DNA of 64,000 bases, taken from assembly GCF_900111375.1 (NCBI RefSeq), contig NZ_FOHB01000003.1, positions 62,001 to 126,000 on the forward strand, read 5' to 3'. The stretch comes from Pedococcus cremeus (lineage in GTDB: Bacteria; Actinomycetota; Actinomycetes; Actinomycetales; Dermatophilaceae). The notes under the pieces are model-generated. The model worked only from the letters and a program-made list of their open reading frames with translations, had not been told where the DNA came from and made no database searches. Positions 8,701 to 21,522 of the stretch are shown piece by piece. Within the stretch, counting starts at the first letter, position 1; the number at the start of each line of letters is the position of its first letter. A program made the translations under genes and the position numbers.

Positions 8701-9747
8701 ATGACCACCGCCACAACCCCCGTCCTGCCGGTCCCGTCGGTCCGCGTGGGCCGGGTGCCGTGGCAGGTGAAGTTCCTGCTGCTCGCGGGCATCTGGGGGT
8801 CGAGCTTCCTGCTCATGAAGCTCGGCCTGCGTTCGCTGGCGCCGCTGCAGATCGCCGGGCTGCGCATCCTGGCCGGCGGCTCGACGCTGCTCCTGCTGCT
8901 CCGCCTCACCAAGGGCTCGCTGCCCCGGGGGCGCGCGATCTGGGGCCACCTGATGGTGACCGGCTTCTTCCTCGGGACGCTGCCGTTCTCGCTCTTCGCC
9001 GCCAGCGAGGAGCGGGTCTCCTCGGCGCTCGCGGGCATCGGCAACGCCACGACCCCGCTCGCGACGGTGCTGTTCTCCCTGCTCCTGCTGCCGGGCGAGC
9101 GGCTCCCGGGCCGCAAGCTGGCCGCCGTGCTGGCCGGCTTCGTGGGCGTCCTCGTCATCCTGCAGCCGTGGCAGGCCGTGGGCCGCCCCGACCCGGTCGG
9201 CTTCGCCATGACGCTGGTGGCCGGTGCCTCCTACGGCCTCGGCTGGACCTACGTGCGCCGCAACCTGTCCAAGGCCGACCTCGGGGGCCTGGCGATGCCG
9301 ACCGCGCAGCTCCTCGCCTCGTCGGCGCAGATCGTGCTCGTCCTGCTCGGCTGGTGGCTGCTGCACCGCGAGACCGTCTCGGCGCCGTGGTCGGTGCGGC
9401 CCGACGCCACGAGCGGCTCCGCGGTCTGGCCGCTGGTCGCCGTCGTGGCCCTCGGTGTGGTCGGCACAGGGCTGGCCTACACCCTGCAGTTCGACGTCGT
9501 CCGCGCCGCCGGCGCCACCGTGGGCAGCACCGTCACCTACCTGATCCCGGTGGTCTCCGTCGTGCTCGGTGTGGCCCTTCTGCACGAGCGCCTCGCGTGG
9601 CCCCAGGTGCTCGGTGCCGGCGTCGTCCTCGCCTCCGCGGTCGTCATCGGCCTGCCGGCCCGGCGCCGGTCCCGGGCGGCCGCGCCGGTGGAGCGCCCGG
9701 TGGAGCGCCAAGTGGAGCACTCCGAGCCCGACGCCGCCGCCGGCTGA
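8701..9747 (+). CDS. EamA/DMT family transporter
   Basis: A 348-residue protein with about ten transmembrane helices in two EamA repeats. The first repeat starts at FLLLAGIWGSSFLLMKLGL (about 24-42) and the second near residue 160 (FAMTLVAGASYGLGWTYVRR). It is a drug/metabolite exporter-like permease of unknown substrate. GAGGAG precedes the ATG. The last 30 residues form a charged cytoplasmic tail with a repeated VERPVERQVE-type element. It is probably co-transcribed with the MetE-like gene 37 bases upstream. Confidence 0.9.
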   Translation: MTTATTPVLPVPSVRVGRVPWQVKFLLLAGIWGSSFLLMKLGLRSLAPLQIAGLRILAGGSTLLLLLRLTKGSLPRGRAIWGHLMVTGFFLGTLPFSLFAASEERVSSALAGIGNATTPLATVLFSLLLLPGERLPGRKLAAVLAGFVGVLVILQPWQAVGRPDPVGFAMTLVAGASYGLGWTYVRRNLSKADLGGLAMPTAQLLASSAQIVLVLLGWWLLHRETVSAPWSVRPDATSGSAVWPLVAVVALGVVGTGLAYTLQFDVVRAAGATVGSTVTYLIPVVSVVLGVALLHERLAWPQVLGAGVVLASAVVIGLPARRRSRAAAPVERPVERQVEHSEPDAAAG

Positions 9748-9757
9748 CGGGCGCCGG

Positions 9758-9774
9758 GCTCGGCCCAGCCGAGC
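9758..9774. terminator. short hairpin between convergent genes
   Basis: GCTCGGC CCA GCCGAGC, a 7-bp stem, lies between the DMT transporter and the convergent acyl-CoA ligase. Neighbouring GCCGGG repeats could extend it. Confidence 0.4.
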
Positions 9775-9786
9775 GCCGGGCTCAGC

Positions 9787-13556
<3,770 letters not shown>

Positions 13557-13571
13557 AGAGAAGGAGGCACA

Positions 13572-14048
13572 GTGCGCGACGATCTGCTCCGGTACTGCGA
13601 CGAGGCGCTCGTCGCGATGCGGGACATGGTGGTGGAGCTCCGCGACCAGCTCGCCAACCGGCGCCCCGACCTGCCCGGTGCCAACAGCCCGTTCGCGATC
13701 CTCACGCACTGCCTCGGCGTGTGCGGGTACTGGGCCTCGAGCGTGAACCTGGGGCGGGTGGTGCCGCGTGACCGCGACGCCGAGTTCACGGCCACCGGGC
13801 CCGTGGCCGACCTCGCCGCCCGCACGGACGCGCTGCGGTCCGACCTCGCGGACTGGTTCGCGGCGGCGGACGTCGACCGACCGCCCGCCAACCCACCCGG
13901 GGGCCTCGGCGACGACCGGGACCGCGCCATCGTCGCGACGCAGGGTTCCGTGCTGCTGCACGTCTACGAGGAGCTCGCCCAGCACCGCGGGCAGCTGGAG
14001 ATCACCCGCGACGTCCTCCGTGCCGGGGCGTCCGGGCCGGCCGCCTGA
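13572..14048 (+). CDS. DinB/DUF664 family protein (mycothiol-dependent enzyme superfamily)
   Basis: A 158-residue protein with a four-helix DinB-like fold. It shows ILTHCLGVCGYW near residue 40 (a metal-ligand His as in DinB/YfiT proteins) and LLHVYEELAQHRGQLEITRD near residue 130, which supplies further His ligands. Actinobacterial members of this superfamily include mycothiol-dependent maleylpyruvate isomerase and mycothiol S-transferases, so a mycothiol-linked detoxification role is a reasonable inference, with the substrate unknown. An AAGGAGG ribosome-binding site precedes the GTG. It follows ligA by 15 bases and may be co-transcribed with it. Confidence 0.8.
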   Translation: MRDDLLRYCDEALVAMRDMVVELRDQLANRRPDLPGANSPFAILTHCLGVCGYWASSVNLGRVVPRDRDAEFTATGPVADLAARTDALRSDLADWFAAADVDRPPANPPGGLGDDRDRAIVATQGSVLLHVYEELAQHRGQLEITRDVLRAGASGPAA

Positions 14049-14094
14049 CGGCTGCTCGGCGGTCGCCGGTTCGGGGGAGGGGGCCGTGCTGCCG

Positions 14095-14100
14095 TAGTGT
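14095..14100 (+). promoter_or_regulatory. -10 element of a leaderless promoter (prfB)
   Basis: TAGTGT is followed by 8 bases and the GTG at 14109. There is no ribosome-binding site. Confidence 0.6.
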
Positions 14101-14108
14101 TGTGCCTC

Positions 14109-15224
14109 GTGGCAGTCGACTTCACCCAAGAGATCAAAGAGCTCCGCGCGACCATGGACTCGGTCCGCGGCGTGACCGACCTCGACACCCTGCAGGCCCG
14201 GATCAAGGACCTGGAGGCGCAGGCGTCGGCCCCCGATCTCTGGGACGACCCCGAGAAGGCCCAGCAGATCACCTCCGCCCTGTCGCGGGCCAACAGCGAG
14301 CGTGACCGCGTGGTCGGCATGGACGCCCGGGTCGAGGACCTCGAGGCGCTCGTCGAGATGGCCACCGAGGACGGCGGCGACGCCGACACCCTGGCCGAGG
14401 CCGAGCGCGAGCTCGTGGCCATCAAGAAGGCCCTCGGAGAGCTCGAGGTCCGCACCCTGCTGTCCGGCGAGTACGACGAGCGCGAGGCCGTCGTCACCAT
14501 CCGGTCCGGAGCCGGCGGGGTCGACGCCGCCGACTTCGCCGAGATGCTGCTGCGCATGTACCTGCGCTGGGCCGAGCGTCACGGCTACCCGACCAAGGTC
14601 ATGGACACCTCCTACGCGGAGGAGGCCGGCCTGAAGTCGGTCACCTTCGAGGTCAACGTGCCCTACGCCTACGGCAACCTCTCCGTCGAGGCCGGCACCC
14701 ACCGCCTCGTGCGAATCAGCCCGTTCGACAACCAGGGCCGCCGCCAGACGAGCTTCGCGGCCGTCGAGGTCATCCCGCTCATCGAGTCGACCGACAGCAT
14801 CGAGATCCCCGAGAACGAGATCAAGGTCGACGTCTTCCGCTCCTCGGGCCCGGGCGGCCAGAGCGTCAACACCACGGACTCCGCGGTCCGCATGACGCAC
14901 ATCCCCACCGGAATCGTGGTCTCGATGCAGAACGAGAAGTCCCAGATCCAGAACCGGGCCGCCGCCCTGCGCGTGCTCCAGTCGCGCCTGCTGCTGCAGA
15001 AGAAGGCCGAGGAGGCCGCCGAGCGCAAGGAGATGGCCGGCGACGTCAAGGCCAGCTGGGGCGACCAGATGCGCTCCTACGTCCTGCAGCCGTACCAGAT
15101 GGTCAAGGACCTGCGAACCGAGCACGAGGTCGGCAACCCCAGCGCGGTGTTCGACGGCGACATCGACGACTTCATCGAGGCCGGCATCCGCTGGCGCAAG
15201 GAGCAGGAGAAGGCGAACGCCTGA
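14109..15224 (+). CDS. prfB: peptide chain release factor 2
   Basis: A 371-residue RF2 that recognises UGA and UAA. The discriminator tripeptide SPF is at residues 204-206 ([10 protein letters not shown]), which marks RF2 rather than RF1. The catalytic GGQ is at 249-251 ([14 protein letters not shown]). The frame is continuous through the region where E. coli prfB has its autoregulatory +1 frameshift, so that control is absent here. It begins the conserved actinobacterial run prfB-ftsE-ftsX-(M23)-smpB. Confidence 0.97.
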   Translation: MAVDFTQEIKELRATMDSVRGVTDLDTLQARIKDLEAQASAPDLWDDPEKAQQITSALSRANSERDRVVGMDARVEDLEALVEMATEDGGDADTLAEAERELVAIKKALGELEVRTLLSGEYDEREAVVTIRSGAGGVDAADFAEMLLRMYLRWAERHGYPTKVMDTSYAEEAGLKSVTFEVNVPYAYGNLSVEAGTHRLVRISPFDNQGRRQTSFAAVEVIPLIESTDSIEIPENEIKVDVFRSSGPGGQSVNTTDSAVRMTHIPTGIVVSMQNEKSQIQNRAAALRVLQSRLLLQKKAEEAAERKEMAGDVKASWGDQMRSYVLQPYQMVKDLRTEHEVGNPSAVFDGDIDDFIEAGIRWRKEQEKANA

Positions 15225-15298
15225 CCCGCGCCTCGGCCGGTCGGCCGGTTCGCAACGCCGAGGGTCCTCGGCTGCCGGGTTTGGGCGGAACCGCGACT

Positions 15299-15304
15299 TA
15301 TCCT
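15299..15304 (+). promoter_or_regulatory. probable -10 element upstream of ftsE
   Basis: TATCCT lies 95 bases before the ftsE ATG and no convincing -35 is seen. If used, it gives a leader of about 90 bases for the ftsEX operon. Confidence 0.35.
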
Positions 15305-15399
15305 CGACGGTGCGCCACGCGCGTCCGCCGGTGTCGTGAGGCCGGAGGCGGGCGTGGCTCGTCGTCGACGTCCCCCAGCCGCGAAGGCCTCCCTGCCGC

Positions 15400-16089
15400 A
15401 TGATCCGTTTCGAGAACGTCACCAAGGTCTACCCGCGCTCGTCGCGGCCGGCGCTGCACGACATCAACCTCGAGGTCAACCGCGGCGAGTTCGTCTTCGT
15501 GGTGGGGCAGTCCGGCTCCGGCAAGTCCACCCTGCTGCGGCTGGCCCTGCGTGAGGAGCAGGCGACCCGCGGCACGGTGCTGGTCGCCGGCCACGAGCTC
15601 GGCCGCCTGCCGCACCGCAAGGTGCCGCGCCTGCGCCGCGAGATCGGCACCGTCTTCCAGGACTTCCGCCTGCTGCCGAACAAGACCGTCTACCAGAACG
15701 TCGCCTTCGCCCTGCAGGTGCTCGGCCGCTCCGGCCACGCCATCCGCCAGGTCGTCCCCGAGACGCTCGAGATGGTCGGGCTGCAGGGCAAGGAGAAGCG
15801 CCTGCCGCACGAGCTCTCCGGCGGTGAGCAGCAGCGCGTCGCCATCGCCCGCGCGTTCGTCAACAAGCCGGCCATCCTGCTCGCCGACGAGCCCACCGGA
15901 AACCTCGACCCCACCACCAGCCTCGAGATCGTGCGCCTGCTCGACCGGATCAACCGGACCGGCACCACGATCGTCATGGCCACGCACGACGACGACATCG
16001 TCAACCAGCTGCGCAAGCGGGTGGTCGAGCTCGACAACGGCGAGGTCATCCGCGACGAGAACCAGGGCGTCTACGGCGCCGCGCGCTGA
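15400..16089 (+). CDS. ftsE: cell division ATP-binding protein FtsE
   Basis: A 229-residue ABC ATPase. The Walker [10 protein letters not shown] is near residue 36, the Q-loop is [17 protein letters not shown], the signature [14 protein letters not shown] near 140 and Walker [14 protein letters not shown]. The [11 protein letters not shown] stretch is typical of FtsE. With FtsX it forms a type VII-like mechanotransmission complex at the divisome that activates peptidoglycan hydrolases rather than transporting a solute. It lies 68 bases before ftsX. Confidence 0.96.
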   Translation: MIRFENVTKVYPRSSRPALHDINLEVNRGEFVFVVGQSGSGKSTLLRLALREEQATRGTVLVAGHELGRLPHRKVPRLRREIGTVFQDFRLLPNKTVYQNVAFALQVLGRSGHAIRQVVPETLEMVGLQGKEKRLPHELSGGEQQRVAIARAFVNKPAILLADEPTGNLDPTTSLEIVRLLDRINRTGTTIVMATHDDDIVNQLRKRVVELDNGEVIRDENQGVYGAAR

Positions 16090-16157
16090 CCGGCGCCCCA
16101 CGACGACCCGACCACCCGGCATACCGACGACACACGAGCACACGAGAGACGTCACTG

Positions 16158-17066
16158 ATGCGACTGCAGTTCATCCTCAGCGAGATCTGGATCGGCTTGC
16201 GCCGCAACCTGTCCATGGCCATCTCGGTGGTGCTGGTGACGATGGTGTCGATGTACCTGCTCGGCCTGGGCCTGCTCGCCCAGCGCCAGGCGGACACCTT
16301 CAAGGGCTACTGGTACGACCGGGTCCAGGTCACGATCTTCATGTGCACCGAGGACTCCGGCGAGCCCGCCTGTGACAAGAAGGCGGTCACCGAGGAGCAG
16401 AAGAACGCGATCAAGGCTCAGCTCGACCAGATGCGCCCGCTGGTCAAGAACGTCTACTACGAGTCCGAACAGCAGGCCTACGACCGGTTCCAGAAGCAGT
16501 TCCGCAACAGCCCGCTCGCCGGCAACGTGCGGGTCGGCGACATCCCGCAGAACTTCCGCGTGCAGCTGAGCGACCCGACGAAGTACGAGGTGATCGTCAG
16601 CTCGTTCGAGGGGGCGCCCGGCGTCGGCGCGGTGCAGGACCAGAAGAAGGTGCTCGACAAGTTCTTCAAGGGCATCAACTACATCACCATCTTCTCGTTC
16701 GTCCTCGCCGCCCTGATGGTGCTGTGCGCGGTGCTGCTCATGGCCACGACCATCCGCCAGGCGGCGTTCAGCCGGCGGCGTGAGACGGGGATCATGAAGC
16801 TCGTCGGCGCCTCGAACTTCACCATCCGGTTCCCGTTCATGATGGAGACGCTGCTCAGCTCGCTGCTAGGGGCGGCCGCCGCCACCGGCCTGCTGTGGGC
16901 GACGGCGAACTACGGGTTCAACCGCTACCTCAACCAGCTCATCCTCGACCAGGCCTTCATCGGTGTCTCCGACGTCTGGGCCATCACGCCGTGGATGGTC
17001 GTGGGCGTGGCCGTGCTGTCGATCGGCACCTCCTGGGTCACCCTGTGGCGCTACCTGCGCGTCTGA
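16158..17066 (+). CDS. ftsX: cell division protein FtsX
   Basis: A 302-residue permease-like protein: cytoplasmic N-terminus (RLQFILSEIWIGLRRNLSMA), TM1 about 22-43, an extracytoplasmic domain of about 130 residues with a Cys pair (CTEDSGEPAC, actinobacterial FtsX style), then three more TM helices (about 175-198, 230-250, 273-295). It follows ftsE in the same transcript. The external domain is where FtsX binds its hydrolase activator; the next gene, encoding a coiled-coil M23 protein, is the obvious partner. Confidence 0.95.
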   Translation: MRLQFILSEIWIGLRRNLSMAISVVLVTMVSMYLLGLGLLAQRQADTFKGYWYDRVQVTIFMCTEDSGEPACDKKAVTEEQKNAIKAQLDQMRPLVKNVYYESEQQAYDRFQKQFRNSPLAGNVRVGDIPQNFRVQLSDPTKYEVIVSSFEGAPGVGAVQDQKKVLDKFFKGINYITIFSFVLAALMVLCAVLLMATTIRQAAFSRRRETGIMKLVGASNFTIRFPFMMETLLSSLLGAAAATGLLWATANYGFNRYLNQLILDQAFIGVSDVWAITPWMVVGVAVLSIGTSWVTLWRYLRV

Positions 17067-17196
17067 CCGCCCCGGCACAGGGGAGCGGCGCACCCGGCGG
17101 TGATCGGCCGATCGACCCACGCCGTGGTCACCATTCCCGTCACATCCCCGCCACAATCCCCAGAAACTGGTGGTGACTGTGTTACGAATGGGGCCT

Positions 17197-18540
17197 ATGA
17201 GTGCGAACCAGCCCCGCCGCGCCGTGTCGCGCCGCGTGCGCCTCGTGACGGTGGGTACCGCCCTCGCCTGCGCTGTCACCCTCATGGCACCGCCCATGGG
17301 GGCCACGGCAGCCGACCCGAACGACCAGAAGCGCAAGGTCGACCGCGAGATCTCCCAGCTGAAGGACCAGCTGCACGACACCTCGGCAGACCTCGCGGCC
17401 GCCTTCATCGCGCTACGGCGCACGCAGGCCGCCCTGCCGGTCGCCCAGGCCAAGCTGGACCGGGCCAACGCGGCGCTGGCCAAGGCCGACCGCCACAACG
17501 ACGAGATGGCCGTCGCCCTGCAGGTCGCGCAGGCCAACGAGGCGCGGGCCGTGGATGCCTTGGCACGCACCGACGCCGACATCGCCGACACCCGCTCGCG
17601 GGTCGCGCACTTCGCCGCCCAGATGTACCAGGACCAGGGCATGGGGCAGCTCTCGGTGGCGATGAGCGCCACCAGCCCCGACGACTTCGCCACCAAGCTC
17701 GCCATGGCCGACACGGTCATGAGCGTGCAGAACTCCTCGCTCCAGCGGCTCTCGACCGTGCAGGCCGCGGCCACCGCGCAGAAGGCCCACGTCGAGGCGC
17801 TGCGCCGCGACTCCGCCCGCGCGAAGGTCGCCGCCGAGAACGCGCTCAAGGCGGCGACGGCCGCTCGCGCCCAGGCCCAGACCGCCAAGGTCCACCTCGA
17901 CCAGCTCGCGGCCCAGCAGCGAAGCCAGGCCGCCCAGGTCGCCGCCCGCAAGGCCGCCGAGCAGCGCAAGCTCACCGGCATGCAGGCGGAGTCGGACCGC
18001 CTGACGAGGGTGCTGGCCGCCCGCGCCCGCGCCGCGAGGATCGCCGCCGCCAAGGCCCGCGCAGCCCGCGAGGCCGCGGCCCGGGCCGCCGCCCGCAAGG
18101 CGAAGCGCCGCTACGTGGCCCCGCCGCCGCCCCCGGCCGAGCGGTCGGGTGGCTACCTCTCCGCCCCCAGCACCGCGCCGATCTCCTCCGAGTTCGGGAT
18201 GCGCTACCACCCGATCCTGCACTACTGGCGCCTGCACGCCGGTCGCGACTACGCCGCCAACTGTGGACAGCCCATCTACGCCGCGGCGCCGGGCACGATC
18301 ATCTCGGCCGGCGTCGCCGGGGGCTACGGCAACCAGATCGTCATCGACCACGGCCTCCACGGCGGGGTCGACCTCGCCACGACCTACAACCACATGACGC
18401 GGTTCGCCCGCACCGGCGGCTACGTCAACCGGGGCCAGGTCATCGGCTACGTCGGCACGACCGGGACCTCCACGGGCTGCCACCTGCACTTCGAGGCGCG
18501 GGAGAACGGCACCCCGGTCGACCCGCGCAAGTGGCTCTGA
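17197..18540 (+). CDS. coiled-coil M23 family metallopeptidase, EnvC-like partner of FtsEX
   Basis: A 447-residue secreted protein. The signal peptide (VRLVTVGTALACAVTL) is followed by long Ala/Lys/Glu-rich coiled coil (about 45-300, broken by a segment near 145-185), a Pro-rich hinge (APPPPPAERS) and a C-terminal M23 domain. The zinc-site motifs are intact: WRLHAGRDYAA (H-x3-D) and GCHLHFEARENG (HxH), so unlike E. coli EnvC it may be catalytically active. Domain order matches EnvC/PcsB-type proteins that FtsEX recruits. I chose the ATG at 17197; an in-frame GTG at 17170 is possible. Position directly after ftsX supports a septal peptidoglycan-splitting role. Confidence 0.85.
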   Translation: MSANQPRRAVSRRVRLVTVGTALACAVTLMAPPMGATAADPNDQKRKVDREISQLKDQLHDTSADLAAAFIALRRTQAALPVAQAKLDRANAALAKADRHNDEMAVALQVAQANEARAVDALARTDADIADTRSRVAHFAAQMYQDQGMGQLSVAMSATSPDDFATKLAMADTVMSVQNSSLQRLSTVQAAATAQKAHVEALRRDSARAKVAAENALKAATAARAQAQTAKVHLDQLAAQQRSQAAQVAARKAAEQRKLTGMQAESDRLTRVLAARARAARIAAAKARAAREAAARAAARKAKRRYVAPPPPPAERSGGYLSAPSTAPISSEFGMRYHPILHYWRLHAGRDYAANCGQPIYAAAPGTIISAGVAGGYGNQIVIDHGLHGGVDLATTYNHMTRFARTGGYVNRGQVIGYVGTTGTSTGCHLHFEARENGTPVDPRKWL

Positions 18541-18671
18541 CGGCCGAGCCGGGCCGGACGCCCGCTGCCAGAGAACACCTCGGCGCCGCCAGGCGTTGAG
18601 CGGGTAGCGTGGCCCCGCACGGCAGGGCGCCGTGCAGCCGCACGGCAGCAGAGCAAGGACGGACGACAGCA

Positions 18672-19145
18672 GTGGCCAAGGAGCAGGGGCGCAAGCTCGT
18701 CGCGAGCAACCGCAAGGCGCGCCACGACTACCTCATCGAGGACACCTACGAGGCGGGCCTGGTGCTCACGGGCACCGAGGTGAAGTCGCTGCGCATGGGC
18801 CGGGCGTCGCTGGTCGACGGGTACGCCACGTTCTACGGCGACGAGCTGTGGCTCGAAGGCGTGCACATCCCCGAGTACCTCAACGGCACGTGGACCAACC
18901 ACACGCCGCGCCGGCGCCGCAAGCTGCTGCTCAACCGCATCGAGCTCGACAAGCTCGCCGCCAAGACCCGTGAGAGCGGCCACACGATCGTGCCACTGGC
19001 GCTGTACTTCAAGGACGGCCGGGCCAAGGTCGAGATCGCCCTCGCCAAGGGCAAGAAGGCCTACGACAAGCGCCACGCGCTGCGGGAGCGGCAGGACGAG
19101 CGCGAGGTGCAGCGCGCGCTGCACTCCCGAGGCCGGGACGTCTGA
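18672..19145 (+). CDS. smpB: SsrA-binding protein SmpB
   Basis: A 157-residue partner of tmRNA in ribosome rescue. It is recognised by [20 protein letters not shown] at the start, the core [16 protein letters not shown] and the basic C-terminal tail [15 protein letters not shown], which enters the mRNA channel. GTG at 18672 is the sensible start; the earlier in-frame GTG at 18609 adds a non-conserved Arg-rich extension. Its RNA partner ssrA is also in this window (31638-32004). It ends 2 bases before the DUF2207 gene. Confidence 0.96.
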   Translation: MAKEQGRKLVASNRKARHDYLIEDTYEAGLVLTGTEVKSLRMGRASLVDGYATFYGDELWLEGVHIPEYLNGTWTNHTPRRRRKLLLNRIELDKLAAKTRESGHTIVPLALYFKDGRAKVEIALAKGKKAYDKRHALRERQDEREVQRALHSRGRDV

Positions 19146-19147
19146 GG

Positions 19148-21136
19148 GTGCGACCAGCGGGGGGTATGCCGCGGGCTGCCCGCGGCGGGGTGCGGCTCGG
19201 TGCGCTCATGGCTGTCCTACTGGTCTTGGCCACCCTGGGGGCTGCTCCGGCGTCGGCAGCCGGGTCCGAGGACAAGGCGACCCGCTTCCACGTCGACTTC
19301 GAGCTCAAGGCCGACGGCTCGGTCGACGTCACCGAGAACATCACCTGGCAGTTCCCGAGCGGCGAGGAGCGGCACGGGATCGAGCGGCTCATCAAGGTGC
19401 GCGCCGGCTACCAGGACCGCCAGGACACCTACCGGCTCTACGACATGAGCAGGGTCTCGGCGCAGTCGCCCTCGGGCGCGCCGTCGGACGTCAGCACCAG
19501 CTCGTTCGGCGCCTACGAGCGGATCCGCGTCGGCGACCCCAACCGCACCGTCTCGGGCACCCAGACCTACGTCGTGCGCTACACCCTCGCCCACTACGTC
19601 AACGGCTTCCCCGACCACGCCGAGCTCTACTTCAACCTCGTCGACACCTCGAACGAGAACACCTACGAGAACGTCTCGGCCACGGTGCACGGCCCGGCGC
19701 CGGTCGACCGGACCGACTGCTTCTACGGCGAGCTCGGGTCGACCCAGCGGTGCCAGTCGTCGCCGGGGGAGTCGGCCTCGTTCTCGGCGGGCACCGTGGC
19801 TCCCCGGCAGGCCGTCTCGATCCTGGCGTCCCTGCCGCGCAGCGCGTTCGGCTCGCTCGAGCCCGACCTGCGCGAGGGTGCCGTGACCGACAGCGGCGAG
19901 GTCGTCGCCACCGGCACCGCCCGGGCCCTCGGCGCGCTGAGCATCGGGGCAGGGGTCGTGCTCCCGGTGCTCGCCGCGGCGCTGATGGGCTTCCTGGTCT
20001 GGACCCGCGGACGCGACGAGCGCTACGCCGGGCTCACCCCCGGCCTGACCCCGGGCCTGACCCCGGGCCTGACCCCGGGCCTGACCCCGGGGATGGCTCC
20101 GGGCACGGCTCCTGGCGCCGGGCAGCAGGCGCAGGTCGTGCGCGGTGCCGCTCCCACCGTGGCGGTGCAGTTCACGCCCCCGGCGGGCGTCCAGCCGGGC
20201 ATGCTCGGCACCGTCATCGACGAGACCGCCAACACGGTCGACGTGGCGGCGACGGTCGTCGACCTCGCGGTGCGCGGGCACCTGACCATGGAGGAGAGGG
20301 ACCGGAGCGGCTTCGGACACCACGTCGACTGGATGCTCAGGCGCACGGAGAGCACCCGTGAGGACCGGTCCGCGCTGCACCTCTACGAGCGCCGGCTGCT
20401 CGACGGCATCTTCGCCGGCCGCGACGCGGTGCTCCTCTCGGAGCTCAAGAACGAGTTCAAGCCCACCCTCGACAGCGTGCAGTCGGCGATGTACGACGAG
20501 GTCGTCGCGCGAGGCTGGTTCCGGCGCTCACCCCGGGCCCAGCGGGCCGTGTGGACCGGCCTCGGCCAGGTCCTGGTCTTCGGCGGCATCCTCGGCACGT
20601 TCTGGTTCGGCAGTGGCCTGTCCTCGATGATGGCCGGGAGCGGCTACCCGGTGCCGCCTGCCCTGGCGCTCGCGGTCGGCGTCGTGCTCGCCGGAGCCAT
20701 CTTCTGGCTGCTCGGTCGCCGGATGGCCGCCCGCACGGCCGAGGGCAGCGCGGTGCTCGCGCAGTCGCTCGGCTTCCGGGAGTACCTCGTGACCGCCGAG
20801 GCCTCGCAGATCCGCTGGGAGGAGGCCCAGGAGGTCTTCAGCCGCTACCTGCCGTACGCGATCGTCTTCGGCGTGGCGGAGAAGTGGGCCAAGACGTTCG
20901 AGCAGGTGGCCGCGGCAGCCGCAGCCGCCGGCCACACCATCGTCGCGCCGTGGTGGTACGCCGGCCCCGGCGGCTTCGGCAGCTTCACCCACCTCGCCTC
21001 GGGCATGGACTCGTTCGCCACCACGGCGGGCGGCACCTTCACGAGCACGCCCGGCTCCTCGGGCTCGAGCGGCTTCTCCGCCGGGGGCGGCTTCTCGGGC
21101 GGCGGTGGCGGGGGCAGCTCAGGCGGCTCCTGGTAG
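19148..21136 (+). CDS. DUF2207-family membrane protein with GLTP repeats and Gly/Ser-rich tail
   Basis: A 662-residue protein: a signal peptide (GALMAVLLVLATLGAAP), then an extracytoplasmic DUF2207 domain (about 38-240; VDFELKADGSVDVTENITW is typical), TM1 about 257-282, and a run of GLTP repeats (about 297-320) that spell out four exact 12-bp DNA repeats. A cytoplasmic region with a winged-helix-like segment, a TM pair (about 470-530) and a cytoplasmic domain follow, with a Gly/Ser tail ending GGSSGGSW. The function of DUF2207 is unknown; members are often single-copy envelope proteins in actinobacteria. It starts 2 bases after smpB, so it is probably co-transcribed. Confidence 0.85.
   Translation: MRPAGGMPRAARGGVRLGALMAVLLVLATLGAAPASAAGSEDKATRFHVDFELKADGSVDVTENITWQFPSGEERHGIERLIKVRAGYQDRQDTYRLYDMSRVSAQSPSGAPSDVSTSSFGAYERIRVGDPNRTVSGTQTYVVRYTLAHYVNGFPDHAELYFNLVDTSNENTYENVSATVHGPAPVDRTDCFYGELGSTQRCQSSPGESASFSAGTVAPRQAVSILASLPRSAFGSLEPDLREGAVTDSGEVVATGTARALGALSIGAGVVLPVLAAALMGFLVWTRGRDERYAGLTPGLTPGLTPGLTPGLTPGMAPGTAPGAGQQAQVVRGAAPTVAVQFTPPAGVQPGMLGTVIDETANTVDVAATVVDLAVRGHLTMEERDRSGFGHHVDWMLRRTESTREDRSALHLYERRLLDGIFAGRDAVLLSELKNEFKPTLDSVQSAMYDEVVARGWFRRSPRAQRAVWTGLGQVLVFGGILGTFWFGSGLSSMMAGSGYPVPPALALAVGVVLAGAIFWLLGRRMAARTAEGSAVLAQSLGFREYLVTAEASQIRWEEAQEVFSRYLPYAIVFGVAEKWAKTFEQVAAAAAAAGHTIVAPWWYAGPGGFGSFTHLASGMDSFATTAGGTFTSTPGSSGSSGFSAGGGFSGGGGGGSSGGSW
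20042..20089 (+). repeat. 12-bp tandem repeat inside the DUF2207 gene
   Basis: GGCCTGACCCCG is repeated four times exactly, with a degenerate fifth copy before it (from 20030). It encodes the GLTP run just after the first transmembrane helix. The 12-bp unit keeps frame, so copy-number change would alter linker length only. Confidence 0.9.
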
Positions 21137-21180
21137 CTGCCAGGCACCGCGGGGCCGCGGCGGTGGAACGGGACGGCACA

Positions 21181-21220
21181 CGACGAGGGGGCGGGTCCAC
21201 GCGGACCCGCCCCCTCGTCG
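21181..21220. terminator. strong bidirectional hairpin terminator
   Basis: A perfect 18-bp stem (CGACGAGGGGGCGGGTCC and its complement) with a 4-base loop lies between the DUF2207 gene and the convergent csbD-like gene. Confidence 0.85.
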
Positions 21221-21230
21221 CACCGGACGG

Positions 21231-21404
21231 TCAGTCCTTGAACGCGTCCTTGACCTTCTCACCGGCCTGCTTCACGTCGGCCTTGGACTGGTCCATCTGG
21301 CCCTCGGCCTCGAGGCTCTCGTCGTCGGTCGCCTTGCCGGCGGCCTCCTTGGCCTTGCCCTGCATGTTCTCGGAGGTGTTCTCGATCTTGTCGCCGAGTC
21401 CCAT
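21231..21404 (-). CDS. CsbD family stress protein
   Basis: A 57-residue, highly charged, Cys-free protein reading MGLGDKIENTSENMQGKAKE at the N-terminus and QAGEKVKDAFKD at the end, the CsbD-like pattern (PF05532). Relatives are general-stress or dehydration-induced and intrinsically flexible; the biochemical role is not known. CAGGAGAGTGCC precedes the ATG. It is too short for most automated calls. It is convergent with the DUF2207 gene and sits downstream of pyc on the same strand. Confidence 0.88.
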   Translation of the reverse strand: MGLGDKIENTSENMQGKAKEAAGKATDDESLEAEGQMDQSKADVKQAGEKVKDAFKD

Positions 21405-21522
21405 GGCACTCTCCTGTCAGTCGGTGTCGGGTTGCCGCCGCCCCTCGTGGAGCCGGCGTCACCGCCACGCTAACCCCGCTCGCCGAAATCGGCAGTTCGA
21501 GCGGAGCCGGCCCGCGAGGGCC

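Noticed and set aside
14109-14200. Programmed +1 frameshift in prfB
   Set aside because: The frame is continuous from the GTG start and there is no in-frame TGA with a slippery CTT upstream.
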